A DNA stretch of 64,000 nt from Streptomyces sp. NBC_01296. GTDB taxonomy: Bacteria > Actinomycetota > Actinomycetes > Streptomycetales > Streptomycetaceae. Made by a program: the position numbers and the translations under genes. The notes beneath the pieces were generated by a model. That model worked only from the letters and a program-made list of their open reading frames with translations. It was not told the origin of the DNA and did no database searches. The stretch covers positions 7,998,001 to 8,062,000 of the forward strand of contig NZ_CP130720.1 of NCBI RefSeq assembly GCF_035984415.1, given 5' to 3'. Position 1 is the first letter of the stretch. Every line of letters begins with the position of its first letter. Positions 56,579-64,000 of the stretch are shown piece by piece.

Positions 56579-57918
56579 CCGCGGCCACCCCCGCCCCCGC
56601 CGGTACGGACGCCGGTGCTGCCGCCGCCGCGATTGCGGGCGCCGCCGGCTCCGGCACCGCCGGGGAAGGCGCCGCCGGGGAAACCGCCGTTGCCCGTCGA
56701 GGACACCGTGGCCAACTGCACCTGCTCGCCCTCGGTCAGCCCGCTGACGATCTGGTCGGTGCCGTCGCCTTCGAGGCCGACCGTGACCGGCGTGCGTACG
56801 GCGGTGCCGTCCGCCTTCACGACGGTGACGGTACGGTTCGCACCGGTCCCGGACACGGCGGCGGTCGGTACCGAGAGGGCGCCGGACGCCTCGCCGACGA
56901 CGACCTGGATGGCGGCACTGAGGCCGCTGCGCAGGTCGTCGGTGGGACTCGTGATCGTGAGGGTCGCCGCGTACTGCACGGCGCTCCCGCCTCCCGCGCT
57001 GCCGCCGCCGGAGGACGAGCCGCCGCTGACGGGCAGGGAACTGACGGACAGGACCTGCGCGTTGAGGACCTTGCCCGACATGGCGTTGAGCGTGACCGTC
57101 GCAGCCTGCCCGGGCTTCAGCTTGAGAGCGTCGGCCTCCGAGAAGTTCGCCGTGACCTGCATGCCGGACGGGTTGGTGAGCACCACGAAACCGGAGAGGG
57201 AAGACGAGGAACCAGCGCTGGAGGAGGCGGAGTTGCCGCCCGAGCCGCCGTTGCCGCCGACCGAACCGCCGCTGCCGCCGCCACTCGTGCCGGAGACCGT
57301 GTCACCCGCCTTCGCCGTGACGGAAGCGACCGTACCGGCGGCCGGCGCCTTCAGCACGGTGCCGTCGACCGCGCGCTGCGCGGCGTCCACGGCGTTCTGC
57401 GCCTGGGTGAGTTGGGCACGTGCCTGGGCCACCTGCGCCGGGTCGACGGTCGGCGTGGCGGCCGGCGCGGACGCGACTGCGGAACCGCCCCGCGACGACG
57501 AGGAGCCGTTGCTCGGCGCCGAACTCAGCTGTCCCGCCTCGGCCTTGGTGACGTTGGCCTGGGCCGCCGTCAGCGCGGCCCGAGACTGGGCGAGCGTTTC
57601 CGTCGCGGCGGTCGCGTCGACCTTCCCGAGCAGCTGACCCTTGGTGACCTTGTCGCCCGGCTTGACGTCGACCTCGGTGAGCCGGCCGCCCGTGGAGAAG
57701 TTGACCGCGGCATCGCTCGGCGAGCTCAGCGAGCCCGAGCCGGACACGGTCGCGAGCACGGTGCCCTTGGCGACCGCCACGGTCCGCGCGCCGCTGCGCG
57801 CCGGACTGCCGCTGTCGCCGGTCACCGCCGCGTACGCGCCGCCGGCGCCCGCGAGGACCGCCACTCCGAGCACCGAGTTGATCAGGACGGCCCTGCGCCG
57901 CCGTGGGAGCACCTTCAT
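56575..57918 (-). CDS. HlyD/MacA-like membrane-fusion adaptor
   Basis: ATG at 57918 gives 447 residues. Signal-anchor RRRRAVLINSVLGVAVLAGAGGAYAAVTG, biotinyl-lipoyl halves (GSGSLSSPSDAAVNFSTGGRLTEVDVKPGDKVTKGQLLGKVDA and APAAGTVASVTAKAGDTVSG), a coiled-coil hairpin between (ALTAAQANVTKAEAG, AQARAQLTQAQNAVDAAQRA), barrel domain and a Gly-rich end. In Gram-positives such adaptors link MacB to the wall. First gene of the six-gene operon, divergent from a lipoprotein gene. Confidence 0.92.
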   Translation of the reverse strand: MKVLPRRRRAVLINSVLGVAVLAGAGGAYAAVTGDSGSPARSGARTVAVAKGTVLATVSGSGSLSSPSDAAVNFSTGGRLTEVDVKPGDKVTKGQLLGKVDATAATETLAQSRAALTAAQANVTKAEAGQLSSAPSNGSSSSRGGSAVASAPAATPTVDPAQVAQARAQLTQAQNAVDAAQRAVDGTVLKAPAAGTVASVTAKAGDTVSGTSGGGSGGSVGGNGGSGGNSASSSAGSSSSLSGFVVLTNPSGMQVTANFSEADALKLKPGQAATVTLNAMSGKVLNAQVLSVSSLPVSGGSSSGGGSAGGGSAVQYAATLTITSPTDDLRSGLSAAIQVVVGEASGALSVPTAAVSGTGANRTVTVVKADGTAVRTPVTVGLEGDGTDQIVSGLTEGEQVQLATVSSTGNGGFPGGAFPGGAGAGGARNRGGGSTGVRTGGGGGGRG

Positions 57919-58184
57919 GGAGCAGGATCCTGGCCGCCCGTACTTTGCAGGGTCTGGGAGCTTCCTGGGAGTTTCCTGGGAACGCCACTCCCGTCCGAAG
58001 CGGACATAGGGTCTGATACGAGGCGTACCGTGCGCGCTCTCGACGTCCCCGGGGCGCTGTGGCCCGCCCCCTGTCAGGGAACTCCCAGCCGATGCCCCGG
58101 CGGCCCCCATCTCCGTGCGGTTCAGTCTCGGTCGCCGACGCGCCAACGCCGCCGGCGGCCCGACACCCCGAGGAGACAACGGAC

Positions 58185-58799
58185 ATGTCCTGGACCATGC
58201 CCCGGCCGTCCACCGCGCGCTGCGCCGTCGCGTCCCGGGCGGCCTTGTCCGCCGTGGTCCTCGCGGCGTGCGGGCTGCTGCTGGTGGGCTGTTCGTCCGG
58301 TTCCGGCGCGGCGCGCGCGGCGGCGACCGTCTCCGCCTCGGCGTCACCGGACGCCAAGGCGATGGACGCGTACCGCCAGTGCCTGGCCCAGCACGGCGTC
58401 ACCATGGCGCCGCGCCCGAGCGGGAGCGGCCGCCCGTCCGGCGGCACCCGAGGGCCCGGTGCCGGGGCCGACGGCTGGGGTGGAGCATCCGGAGGCTCGG
58501 GCCGTGGGGCATCGGCCGACCCGCAGCGGAGGGAGGCGACGCAGGCGTGTGCAGACCTGCGCCCGCAGTTCAACGGGCGTGGCGGTGGCCCCGGCGGCGA
58601 CGGCAGCGCCATGAAGGCGTTCAGCAGTTGCCTGAAGGACCACGGTGTGGTGCTGCCGTCGGCTTCCCCCGGCGGGTCGCCCGTGCGGGGCTTGCCCACC
58701 TCCGACCCGCAGTCGGCTCAGGCCTTCGAGACCTGCAAGGCCCTGCTGCCGCAACGGGGTCAGAACACCCCCGAGCCAGGCGTGAGCCCGTCCGCCTGA
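58185..58799 (+). CDS. Lipoprotein with two CLxxHGV repeats
   Basis: ATG at 58185 behind AGGAGA gives 204 residues. Lipobox LVGC after a hydrophobic segment. Two related motifs: MDAYRQCLAQHGVTM and MKAFSSCLKDHGVVLP, separated by a Gly/Ser/Arg linker, with further Cys (ACADLRPQF, ETCKALL) that suggest two paired helices. It faces the MacAB-like operon and may be a substrate or partner. A similar lipoprotein commonly neighbours this transporter in actinomycetes. Confidence 0.8.
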   Translation: MSWTMPRPSTARCAVASRAALSAVVLAACGLLLVGCSSGSGAARAAATVSASASPDAKAMDAYRQCLAQHGVTMAPRPSGSGRPSGGTRGPGAGADGWGGASGGSGRGASADPQRREATQACADLRPQFNGRGGGPGGDGSAMKAFSSCLKDHGVVLPSASPGGSPVRGLPTSDPQSAQAFETCKALLPQRGQNTPEPGVSPSA

Positions 58800-58871
58800 C
58801 GGGCCCTGTCATGCGCCGGGAGAGCGAGGGGCGCAGGATGGACGTGTCCGGACCACCGAGCGGAGAGGGCC

Positions 58872-59396
58872 GTGGTGCCGATGCCGCACAACGTCACAAC
58901 GCTCAGCAAGAGGCAAGCCGCCCAGGCGGTAGCCACCCTGGCGCTTTCCGCCGGCGTGCTGTTGCCGGCCAGTGGTTCCGCATCGGCCGCGATACAGGCC
59001 CACGCCGCCACGACGACGGTCGCGGGCCAGGTCGCGGCTCCATCCCCGGCCGCTCAGACTCCGTATGACCGGACCGCCACTCAGACGCTCGATGCCATCG
59101 TGGACGGCAACTTCGCCGCGGCCACGGCCCACTCCGATGCGACGCTGCGCAAGGTACTGACCCCGGAGGCCCTTGCGGGTGCCTGGAAGACCTACCAGGC
59201 CACGTTCGGGCGCTACCGGTCGCACGGGGATCCCAAGGACGTTGCCGTGGGCGAGTACACCGTGGTCAGTGTGCCGCTGCGGATGGAGCGTGAGGCCGGG
59301 GAGTTCCGCGTGTCCTTCCACAAGGACGGAAGTGTCGCCGGCCTGTGGCTCCTCGAGCCGGGAGTGCCGATCTCGCCGGTCATCCGGCAGCCTTGA
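58872..59396 (+). CDS. Secreted DUF3887-type protein
   Basis: 174 residues, GTG at 58872 behind GGAGAGGG. Signal TLSKRQAAQAVATLALSAGVLLPASGSASA. Mature part: LDAIVDGNFAAATAHSDATLRKVLTPEALAGAWKTYQATFGRYRSHGDPKDVAVGEYTVVSVPLRMEREAGEFRVSFHKDGSVAGLWLLEPG, following DUF3887, an NTF2-like fold often found as the N-terminal partner of secreted alpha/beta hydrolases. Here it stands alone. Role unknown. Convergent with the protease inhibitor gene. Confidence 0.82.
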   Translation: MVPMPHNVTTLSKRQAAQAVATLALSAGVLLPASGSASAAIQAHAATTTVAGQVAAPSPAAQTPYDRTATQTLDAIVDGNFAAATAHSDATLRKVLTPEALAGAWKTYQATFGRYRSHGDPKDVAVGEYTVVSVPLRMEREAGEFRVSFHKDGSVAGLWLLEPGVPISPVIRQP

Positions 59397-59418
59397 GCCT
59401 CCCCTTCGCATCCGCCGG

Positions 59419-59850
59419 TCAGAACGCGAAGACGGCGTTCCCGTTGAAGGTCGCGGACATCATGCACGCGTTGGAGAACGTGTGCTTCCAGGAGATGCGG
59501 CTGCCCTTCCAGACGCCGTCCGCGCTGACGGTGACGGGGTCGTAGTGCATCGGGCACGCGCGGTTCGTGTCGGGGGCCGCGAGGAGCGTGTCGAGGCTGC
59601 CGGCGGTGGCGGCAAGGGCCGAACACGCGGCCTGGGGGTCGGGGTGCGTGCCCTGGGCGGTCGGTGCGCAGCTGAGGGCGGACGCCCGTACGACGGTGGC
59701 CGCGTTCTCGCCCTTGGCGACGGCGAGGACCACGGCGGAGGGGGCGTACAGGCTCGCGGGCTGTGCCTCGGCGATGCCGGTGGCGCCGGTCAGGGAGAGA
59801 AGGGCGGCGGCGGAGACAGCAGCGATGCGGTAGCGCACGGCAATACTCAC
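59419..59850 (-). CDS. Subtilisin inhibitor-like (SSI) protease inhibitor
   Basis: GTG at 59850 gives 143 residues, the normal SSI precursor length; GTG at 59838 is an alternative and neither has a strong ribosome site. After the signal (AAVSAAALLSLTGATGIAEA) come LYAPSAVVLAVAKGENAATVVRASALSCAPTAQGTHPDPQAACSAL and TVSADGVWKGSRISWKHTFSNACMMSATFNGNAVFAF. All four disulfide Cys are in place. The reactive loop reads ACPMHYDPV, so P1 is Met, as in SSI, and P1' is His. It should inhibit secreted subtilisin-type proteases. Confidence 0.92.
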   Translation of the reverse strand: MSIAVRYRIAAVSAAALLSLTGATGIAEAQPASLYAPSAVVLAVAKGENAATVVRASALSCAPTAQGTHPDPQAACSALAATAGSLDTLLAAPDTNRACPMHYDPVTVSADGVWKGSRISWKHTFSNACMMSATFNGNAVFAF

Positions 59851-60303
59851 TTTCAATTCAAAGGGTGGATGCAGCATTTGGCTGCGGTGTGTCGGTTCGA
59901 CGCTGCCGAGTCTCTCTGGTGTGAAGGCTGAACGCACATCGATGACCGATTTACGGACACCTTGTTCGAATGCAGGCGACCGAACGGTCGTTCTGGCTGC
60001 TCAGGTGGGGCGTGTGCCCTTCGCAACCGTGCGCGGACAGAGGGTGACACCGATCGTGGCGTGCCGATTGCAGGCCGTTGACCTGCCGTCGGCCGCGCGC
60101 GGTTCATCGAACGGCCATCCAGCCTGACCGGATACTGCCGTTCCGCTCCGCTCCGTCGGCCTGAGGCGGTCACCGGTTGCGGCACCGGGGGTGGGCTTCG
60201 ATAGTGGGAGAGCCGTTCATGGAGCCCAGCAGGACGGAACCGTCCTCGGGCCGCCCACCCGGTGTTCTCACCTCCCTCACACCCTCATGAGAGGGGCACT
60301 CCC
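59851..60303. other. Intergenic region, divergent promoters
   Basis: 453 bases between SSI and lectin genes. It contains an inverted repeat CGACCGAACGGTCG (59977-59990), a possible regulator site. A 68-codon frame (59921-60127) has no ribosome site and is not called. Confidence 0.45.
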
Positions 60304-60876
60304 ATGCGCAAACACACCCGTGCGCGTCGGCTTCTCACGGCGCCGACCGTTCTTCTCGCCGGGAGCCTCGTCCTGTTGCCCGATGCCGCGGTCGCACAGG
60401 CAACCGCAGCGGCCTCCCCGGCACGGATTTCGGGAACGTTCCAGCTCGTGAACGCGCAGACCGGCAAGTGTGCGACCGTCGCGGGCGGCGTCTCCCCGGC
60501 CAACAACCTCCAACTGGTCCAGTTCACCTGTGACACACACCCGTCGCGGCGCTGGCGCATCCCTGCCTCGAGCAGCACCACCAACCAGATCATCAACTTG
60601 CAGACCGGCAAGTGCGCGACCGTGGCGGGCGGGGTCTCCACCGACAACAACGTCCAACTGGTCCAGTTCACTTGTGACACCCACCCCTCACGCCGCTGGA
60701 GCATCACCAACCGGGACAGCTCGGGCTCCGTCCAGCTCGTGAACGCGCAGACGGGCAAGTGCGCGACCGTCGCGGGCGGCGTCTCCCGGGAGAACAACCT
60801 CCCGCTGGTCCAGTTCACGTGCGACAGGCACCCGTCGCGCCGCTGGTTCCTGCGGACCGGAGTGCCCATCGACTGA
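60304..60876 (+). CDS. Secreted ricin-type beta-trefoil lectin
   Basis: ATG at 60304 behind GAGAGGGG gives 190 residues. Signal RRLLTAPTVLLAGSLVLLPDAAVA. Then three successive subdomains of about 47 residues, each with L(V/I)N(A/L)QTGKCATVAGGVS, NN(L/V)xLVQFTC and HPSRRW. This is a ricin B / CBM13 trefoil with very high three-fold symmetry. The usual QxW is replaced by RRW in all three. It should bind a sugar outside the cell, with unknown specificity. Stands alone, without an attached enzyme. Confidence 0.9.
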   Translation: MRKHTRARRLLTAPTVLLAGSLVLLPDAAVAQATAAASPARISGTFQLVNAQTGKCATVAGGVSPANNLQLVQFTCDTHPSRRWRIPASSSTTNQIINLQTGKCATVAGGVSTDNNVQLVQFTCDTHPSRRWSITNRDSSGSVQLVNAQTGKCATVAGGVSRENNLPLVQFTCDRHPSRRWFLRTGVPID

Positions 60877-60928
60877 AGCGGCCGGTCCCGGTGCACGGCC
60901 CCGGTCGGCCGGGTGGCCGCGTCGTGGT

Positions 60929-62098
60929 TCAGCGGCACAGGGCCGTGTCCACCACACTCTCGATGTGCTCCGTGGTGGTGTAGTCGGGCGGGATGAGGGT
61001 CACCGCGACGCTGGCGGCGCGGCCGTCGTCGGTGACTCCGCCCCGGGTCTCGAATCCGTTGATGTCGCCGCCGTGACCCCAGTAGACACCGCCGCAGGAC
61101 AGCGGCCTGCTCATGAGCCCCAGTCCGTAGCCGGCGCCGGTGTCCCCGATGGGGACGGTGGTGCGCATCTGGGCGAGCTGGGCCGCCGGGAGGAGATGGC
61201 CGGCCAGCAGTGCGGTGAAGAACCGGTTGAGGTCGGAATTGGTGGAGATCAACTGGCCCGCCGCCCAGCCCACGGAAGGGTCTATCTCCGTGACGTCGCG
61301 CAGGGGCGCGTCTGCTGAATCCTTGTGGTAGCCCCGGGGATGGGGCTCTCGGATGGCCATGTCACCCGGGGCGGGGAAATAGGTGTGGCGCAGCCCGATG
61401 CGTTGGATGACGCGCTTGTCCATCTCCTCGGCGAGGGGGCGGCCCGTGACCTTCTGGATGATCAGGCCGGCCAGCAGGTAGTTCGTGTTGCTGTACCCCC
61501 AGCTCGTCCCGGGGGCGAAGTCGGCCTTGCGCTGGAAAGCGATGTCCAGGAGGTCACGGGGGTCAAGGTACCGGTGCTGACGGATGTCCTCGTCGACGAG
61601 TGCCTCGTAGTCGGGGAGCCCGCTGGTGTGCTGCAGGAGCTGACGGACCGTGATGTGGCGTCCGTCGAACCCCTCCCCGCGTACGAGGCCCGGCAGGTAG
61701 CCGTCGACCGTGGCGTCCAGGCCGATCTTCCCCTCGCCGACCAGTTGCAGCACGACCACCGCGGTGAACACCTTGGTGTTGCTGCCGATCCTCACCTGTC
61801 CGTCGTCAGGCACCTTCGACCCGGTGGTCAGGTCACCCACCCCCGCGGTGTAGGTACGGGTGCGGCCATCGCGGTCCTTGACGCTCGCCAGCGCGGCGGG
61901 CAGGCCGTCGTCCCGTACCAGGGCGTTGAGGCCCTGCCGGACGGTGTCCGGTCGGGCGGCGGCGAATGCCGCGGGCGGCGCCAGAGCGCCCAGCGTCATG
62001 ACGCCGACGGCCACCGCGGCCGCGGCCGACAGGGCTCGGCGCCGGCCGCCCTGCTGCCGCGTGGAAGAACGAAACGTCTGCGCCACCTGCTCGGACAT
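60929..62098 (-). CDS. Secreted serine hydrolase (beta-lactamase/D-aminopeptidase family, S12)
   Basis: 389 residues, ATG at 62098 behind AGGAG. Signal RRRALSAAAAVAVGVMTLGALAPPAAFA. Active-site motifs: SxxK in RIGSNTKVF, YxN in WGYSNTNYL and a third box HGG in YWGHGGDINGF. These belong to class C-like beta-lactamase fold proteins such as the R61 DD-peptidase. Likely a DD-peptidase or esterase in the cell wall. Divergent from the histidine kinase gene at 62278. Confidence 0.92.
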   Translation of the reverse strand: MSEQVAQTFRSSTRQQGGRRRALSAAAAVAVGVMTLGALAPPAAFAAARPDTVRQGLNALVRDDGLPAALASVKDRDGRTRTYTAGVGDLTTGSKVPDDGQVRIGSNTKVFTAVVVLQLVGEGKIGLDATVDGYLPGLVRGEGFDGRHITVRQLLQHTSGLPDYEALVDEDIRQHRYLDPRDLLDIAFQRKADFAPGTSWGYSNTNYLLAGLIIQKVTGRPLAEEMDKRVIQRIGLRHTYFPAPGDMAIREPHPRGYHKDSADAPLRDVTEIDPSVGWAAGQLISTNSDLNRFFTALLAGHLLPAAQLAQMRTTVPIGDTGAGYGLGLMSRPLSCGGVYWGHGGDINGFETRGGVTDDGRAASVAVTLIPPDYTTTEHIESVVDTALCR

Positions 62099-62277
62099 GA
62101 GTCAACTCCTGTCGAATCGTGGAGCCGTGGGTAAGCCGGCCCCGCAGCTGCTGGTCAACTGCTCGTGGCTCGATCGTGGCTTGTGCGGTCTCGGATGCGC
62201 ATCACGGGAAAGCGGGAGGAAGTGCTCCCTCGATCGGGGGAGGTCTCCGGGAAGCTGCGCGGCCATACTGGCCGACT

Positions 62278-63525
62278 ATGATCAAGGGCATCCGGCCGCT
62301 GCTGCGCGGCTCCACGTACTCGGGCATGCTGTTCGCCTACTGCGGCGCGGTGGCGAGCCTTCCACTGCTGCCCTTCGCGCTGCTGCCGCTGTTGGCGTGG
62401 CGATCCGCACCCGAGGCAGTGCAGACCGTTCTGGTCCTGCTGGTCTGGGCGGCATTGATCGGCTCGGTCGGGCTGGCCCGCATCACACGGCGGGCGCTGA
62501 TCGTGTCCGCCCGCCGACTGTTGGGCGTGCCGCTGCCGGATCCCGTGGCCGCACGTCAGCCCGCACGTTCCGGAGCCGACCGTTGGCGCACTCCTCTCTG
62601 GCTGCTGCTGCACGTGGCACTGGGGTGGACCGGAGCCCTGGTGAGCGGCGTGCTGTTCCTGTCGGGCCTGGTCCTTCCCGGGGGCTGGCTCGGCGCCGAG
62701 GTGGGCCTGAGTCTGTTCGGCCGGTCGGTGCGGGTGGAGGGTGGCTGGCAGAGCTGGGTGGTGGCGCTCGGGTGCCTGCTGCTGGCGGCGGTCGTGTGCG
62801 CGGTGGTGACGAACGCCCTGCGGTGGTCGGCGCCCAGACTGCTGGGGCCGTCATCGGCCGAGCGGCTCGCGCTGGCGGCAGAGCGGGAACTGCAGCTGGC
62901 CGAACGCAATCGAATCGCCCACGAGTTGCACGACTCCATAGGGCACACGCTGACGGCGACCACGATCCAGGCCGCGGTCGCGGGCGAGGTGCTCTCCGCC
63001 GACCCGGTGGCGGCGCGGGCCGCCCTGCGCAGCATCGAGGAGTCGGCCCGGGCCGCGCTGGAGGACCTGGACTACGTACTTGGCGTGCTGCGCGAACAGA
63101 AGGCGGAGACGGCGCCGCCCCGTACCTTGGCCGACCTGCCCGAGCTGCTCGACCGGTTGAGGCACGCGGGCGCGGTGGTGGAGCCGGAACTGTCGGGCGA
63201 GTTGGCGCAGGTGCAGGGGACGCTCTCGCGGGCGGCGTACCGGATACTGCAGGAGGGGTTGACGAACGCGTTGCGGCACGGGGCGGGCGGGCCGATCGGG
63301 GTCCGGGTGGCGGCCGCGGAGGGCGGACTGGAGCTCAGTGTGGTCAACCGGACCGGTGCCGGCACGCATACGGGTGCGGGCTCGGGCGCCTTCCCGACAT
63401 CCGGGCACGGCCTGCCGGGCCTGGCCGAGCGCGTACGGCTGCTGCACGGTGAGATCGACGCCGGCCCGCACGGTCCGCGGCACTGGCGGTTGGCGGTCCG
63501 GCTGCCGGTACGGTGGTCGGCATGA
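62278..63525 (+). CDS. NarL-type sensor histidine kinase (HisKA_3)
   Basis: ATG at 62278 gives 415 residues. The first half is membrane: four helices (GMLFAYCGAVASLPLLPFALLPLLAW, VQTVLVLLVWAALIGSVGLA, TPLWLLLHVALGWTGALVSGVLFLSGLVL, WVVALGCLLLAAVVCAVVTNAL). The dimerisation box is ERNRIAHELHDSIGHTL with likely phospho-His218. HATPase: ILQEGLTNALRHG and GHGLPGLAERVRLLHG. No large external sensor, so it probably senses within the membrane. ATGA overlap with the partner regulator. Confidence 0.92.
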   Translation: MIKGIRPLLRGSTYSGMLFAYCGAVASLPLLPFALLPLLAWRSAPEAVQTVLVLLVWAALIGSVGLARITRRALIVSARRLLGVPLPDPVAARQPARSGADRWRTPLWLLLHVALGWTGALVSGVLFLSGLVLPGGWLGAEVGLSLFGRSVRVEGGWQSWVVALGCLLLAAVVCAVVTNALRWSAPRLLGPSSAERLALAAERELQLAERNRIAHELHDSIGHTLTATTIQAAVAGEVLSADPVAARAALRSIEESARAALEDLDYVLGVLREQKAETAPPRTLADLPELLDRLRHAGAVVEPELSGELAQVQGTLSRAAYRILQEGLTNALRHGAGGPIGVRVAAAEGGLELSVVNRTGAGTHTGAGSGAFPTSGHGLPGLAERVRLLHGEIDAGPHGPRHWRLAVRLPVRWSA

Positions 63526-64000
63526 TCGGCTCTGACGGCGCAGCCGCCACGCCCAGCCCGCCGCCCGTCACGCTCCTGATCGCGGACGACGACGAGGTGA
63601 CCCGCAGTGGTCTGCGCACGTTGCTCGCGGTACAGCCGGGGCTGACGGTGGTCGGGGAGGCCGCCGACGGCGTCGAGGCGGTCGAACAGGTGCGGCGGCT
63701 CCGGCCGGACGTGGTCCTGATGGATGTGCGGATGCCGCGTTGCAACGGGATCGAGGCCACCCGGCGACTGCTCGCCGAGTCGGATGAACCGCCGAAGATC
63801 GTGGTGATCACCACCTTCGAGAACGACGACTACGTCACCGCCGCGCTCAGCGCGGGAGCCAGCGGGTTCGTGCTCAAGAGGCTTCCGGTCCGCCAGATCA
63901 CGGAGGCGGTACGGGTGGTGGCGGCGGGGGAGGCGATCCTCTTCCCGACGGCGCTGCGCCGCATGGTCGCCGCCCGCCCGCTGCACTCCTCGAAGGCGTT
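63522..64000 (+). CDS. NarL/FixJ-family response regulator (3' end outside window)
   Basis: 159 residues visible from ATG at 63522. Receiver: TLLIADDDEVTRSGLRTLLAVQPGLTVVGEAADG, phospho-Asp in VVLMDVRMPRCNG, Thr in VVITTFE and Lys in GFVLKRLPV. The frame remains open at the last base; the LuxR-type HTH must follow beyond it. Cognate to the kinase upstream. Confidence 0.92.
   Translation, partial: MIGSDGAAATPSPPPVTLLIADDDEVTRSGLRTLLAVQPGLTVVGEAADGVEAVEQVRRLRPDVVLMDVRMPRCNGIEATRRLLAESDEPPKIVVITTFENDDYVTAALSAGASGFVLKRLPVRQITEAVRVVAAGEAILFPTALRRMVAARPLHSSKA

Noticed and set aside
59921..60127. 68-codon frame between SSI and lectin genes
   Set aside because: No ribosome site or signal; composition like flanking intergenic DNA.
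60304..60876. Lectin as the B chain of a ricin-like toxin with the RIP-like gene
   Set aside because: The genes are 53 kb apart on different strands, and the RIP-like protein lacks a signal peptide; no evidence they form one toxin.
1..64000. tRNA, rRNA or known riboswitch genes
   Set aside because: None was recognised on reading; a covariance-model scan would be needed to exclude small RNAs.

Overview
The window looks like a piece of a Streptomyces (or very close actinomycete) chromosome. It has very high GC with strong third-position GC, many GTG and some TTG starts behind GGAGG-type ribosome sites, a Streptomyces subtilisin inhibitor, actinobacterial DUF6777 and DUF6191 proteins, many small secreted proteins, and several two-component and TetR/ArsR units. 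I see no rRNA, tRNA, CRISPR array, transposase, integrase or phage genes. The mix of regulators, secreted proteins and stress or detoxification enzymes fits an accessory or chromosome-arm region.

Layout. 1-6.9 kb: the C-terminal part of a WD40 propeller protein, an Rnl2-type RNA ligase, a VOC protein, a crotonase, a ThpR cyclic phosphodiesterase, a CHRD protein coupled to a class F sortase, and a ribosome-inactivating-protein-like gene. 7.2-13.8 kb: a galactose-oxidase-type copper radical oxidase with two nearly identical CBM32 domains, a membrane Ser/Thr kinase, an esterase, and an aldo/keto reductase behind a textbook MerR-type promoter. 14.2-20.5 kb: an OmpR-type two-component system followed by an ABC transporter (ATPase plus FtsX permease), and a GNAT enzyme. 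20.6-28.2 kb: secreted proteins, an orphan xylose-type binding protein with a LacI operator, the first copy of a small secreted 'GGDA' protein, a DUF6777 protein with a 41-unit octapeptide tail, and a lamin-tail-domain protein. 28.7-46.9 kb: an MFS exporter, two divergent TetR units with visible operators, a DacB carboxypeptidase, a Ddl-like ligase, an ABC exporter, a DJ-1/PfpI protein, a methyltransferase and three more GGDA cassettes. 47-51.2 kb: a membrane protein, a tryptophan-2,3-dioxygenase-superfamily protein, a small island of truncated genes (VOC, ArsR, SRPBCC) and a secreted protein. 51.4-58.8 kb: a six-gene MacAB-like export operon with its own two-component system, divergent from a lipoprotein. 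58.9-64 kb: DUF3887, SSI-type protease inhibitor, ricin-type lectin, serine hydrolase and a NarL-type two-component pair that runs off the window.

The most striking pattern is a dispersed family of four about 0.7-kb cassettes at 23.05-23.74, 30.55-31.26, 40.28-40.95 and 45.67-46.39 kb. Each carries the same roughly 95-bp upstream block containing a 26-bp dyad, a 139-141 residue signal-peptide protein rich in GG(D/N)A repeats with a Cys-Lys-Gly-Lys-Cys loop and a basic C-terminus, and a related GCCGGAG-stem hairpin after the stop. Two copies (30.6 and 45.7 kb) are almost identical direct repeats 15.1 kb apart. The same dyad architecture, with a compensatory change in both arms, stands upstream of an unrelated small secreted protein at 51.3 kb, which suggests a regulon. 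Second in interest are the RIP-like protein with the EAxR catalytic signature and a heme-dioxygenase-like protein with an altered distal pocket.

Starts were chosen by ribosome sites and coding context. All functions are by recognition of sequence motifs without database searches.
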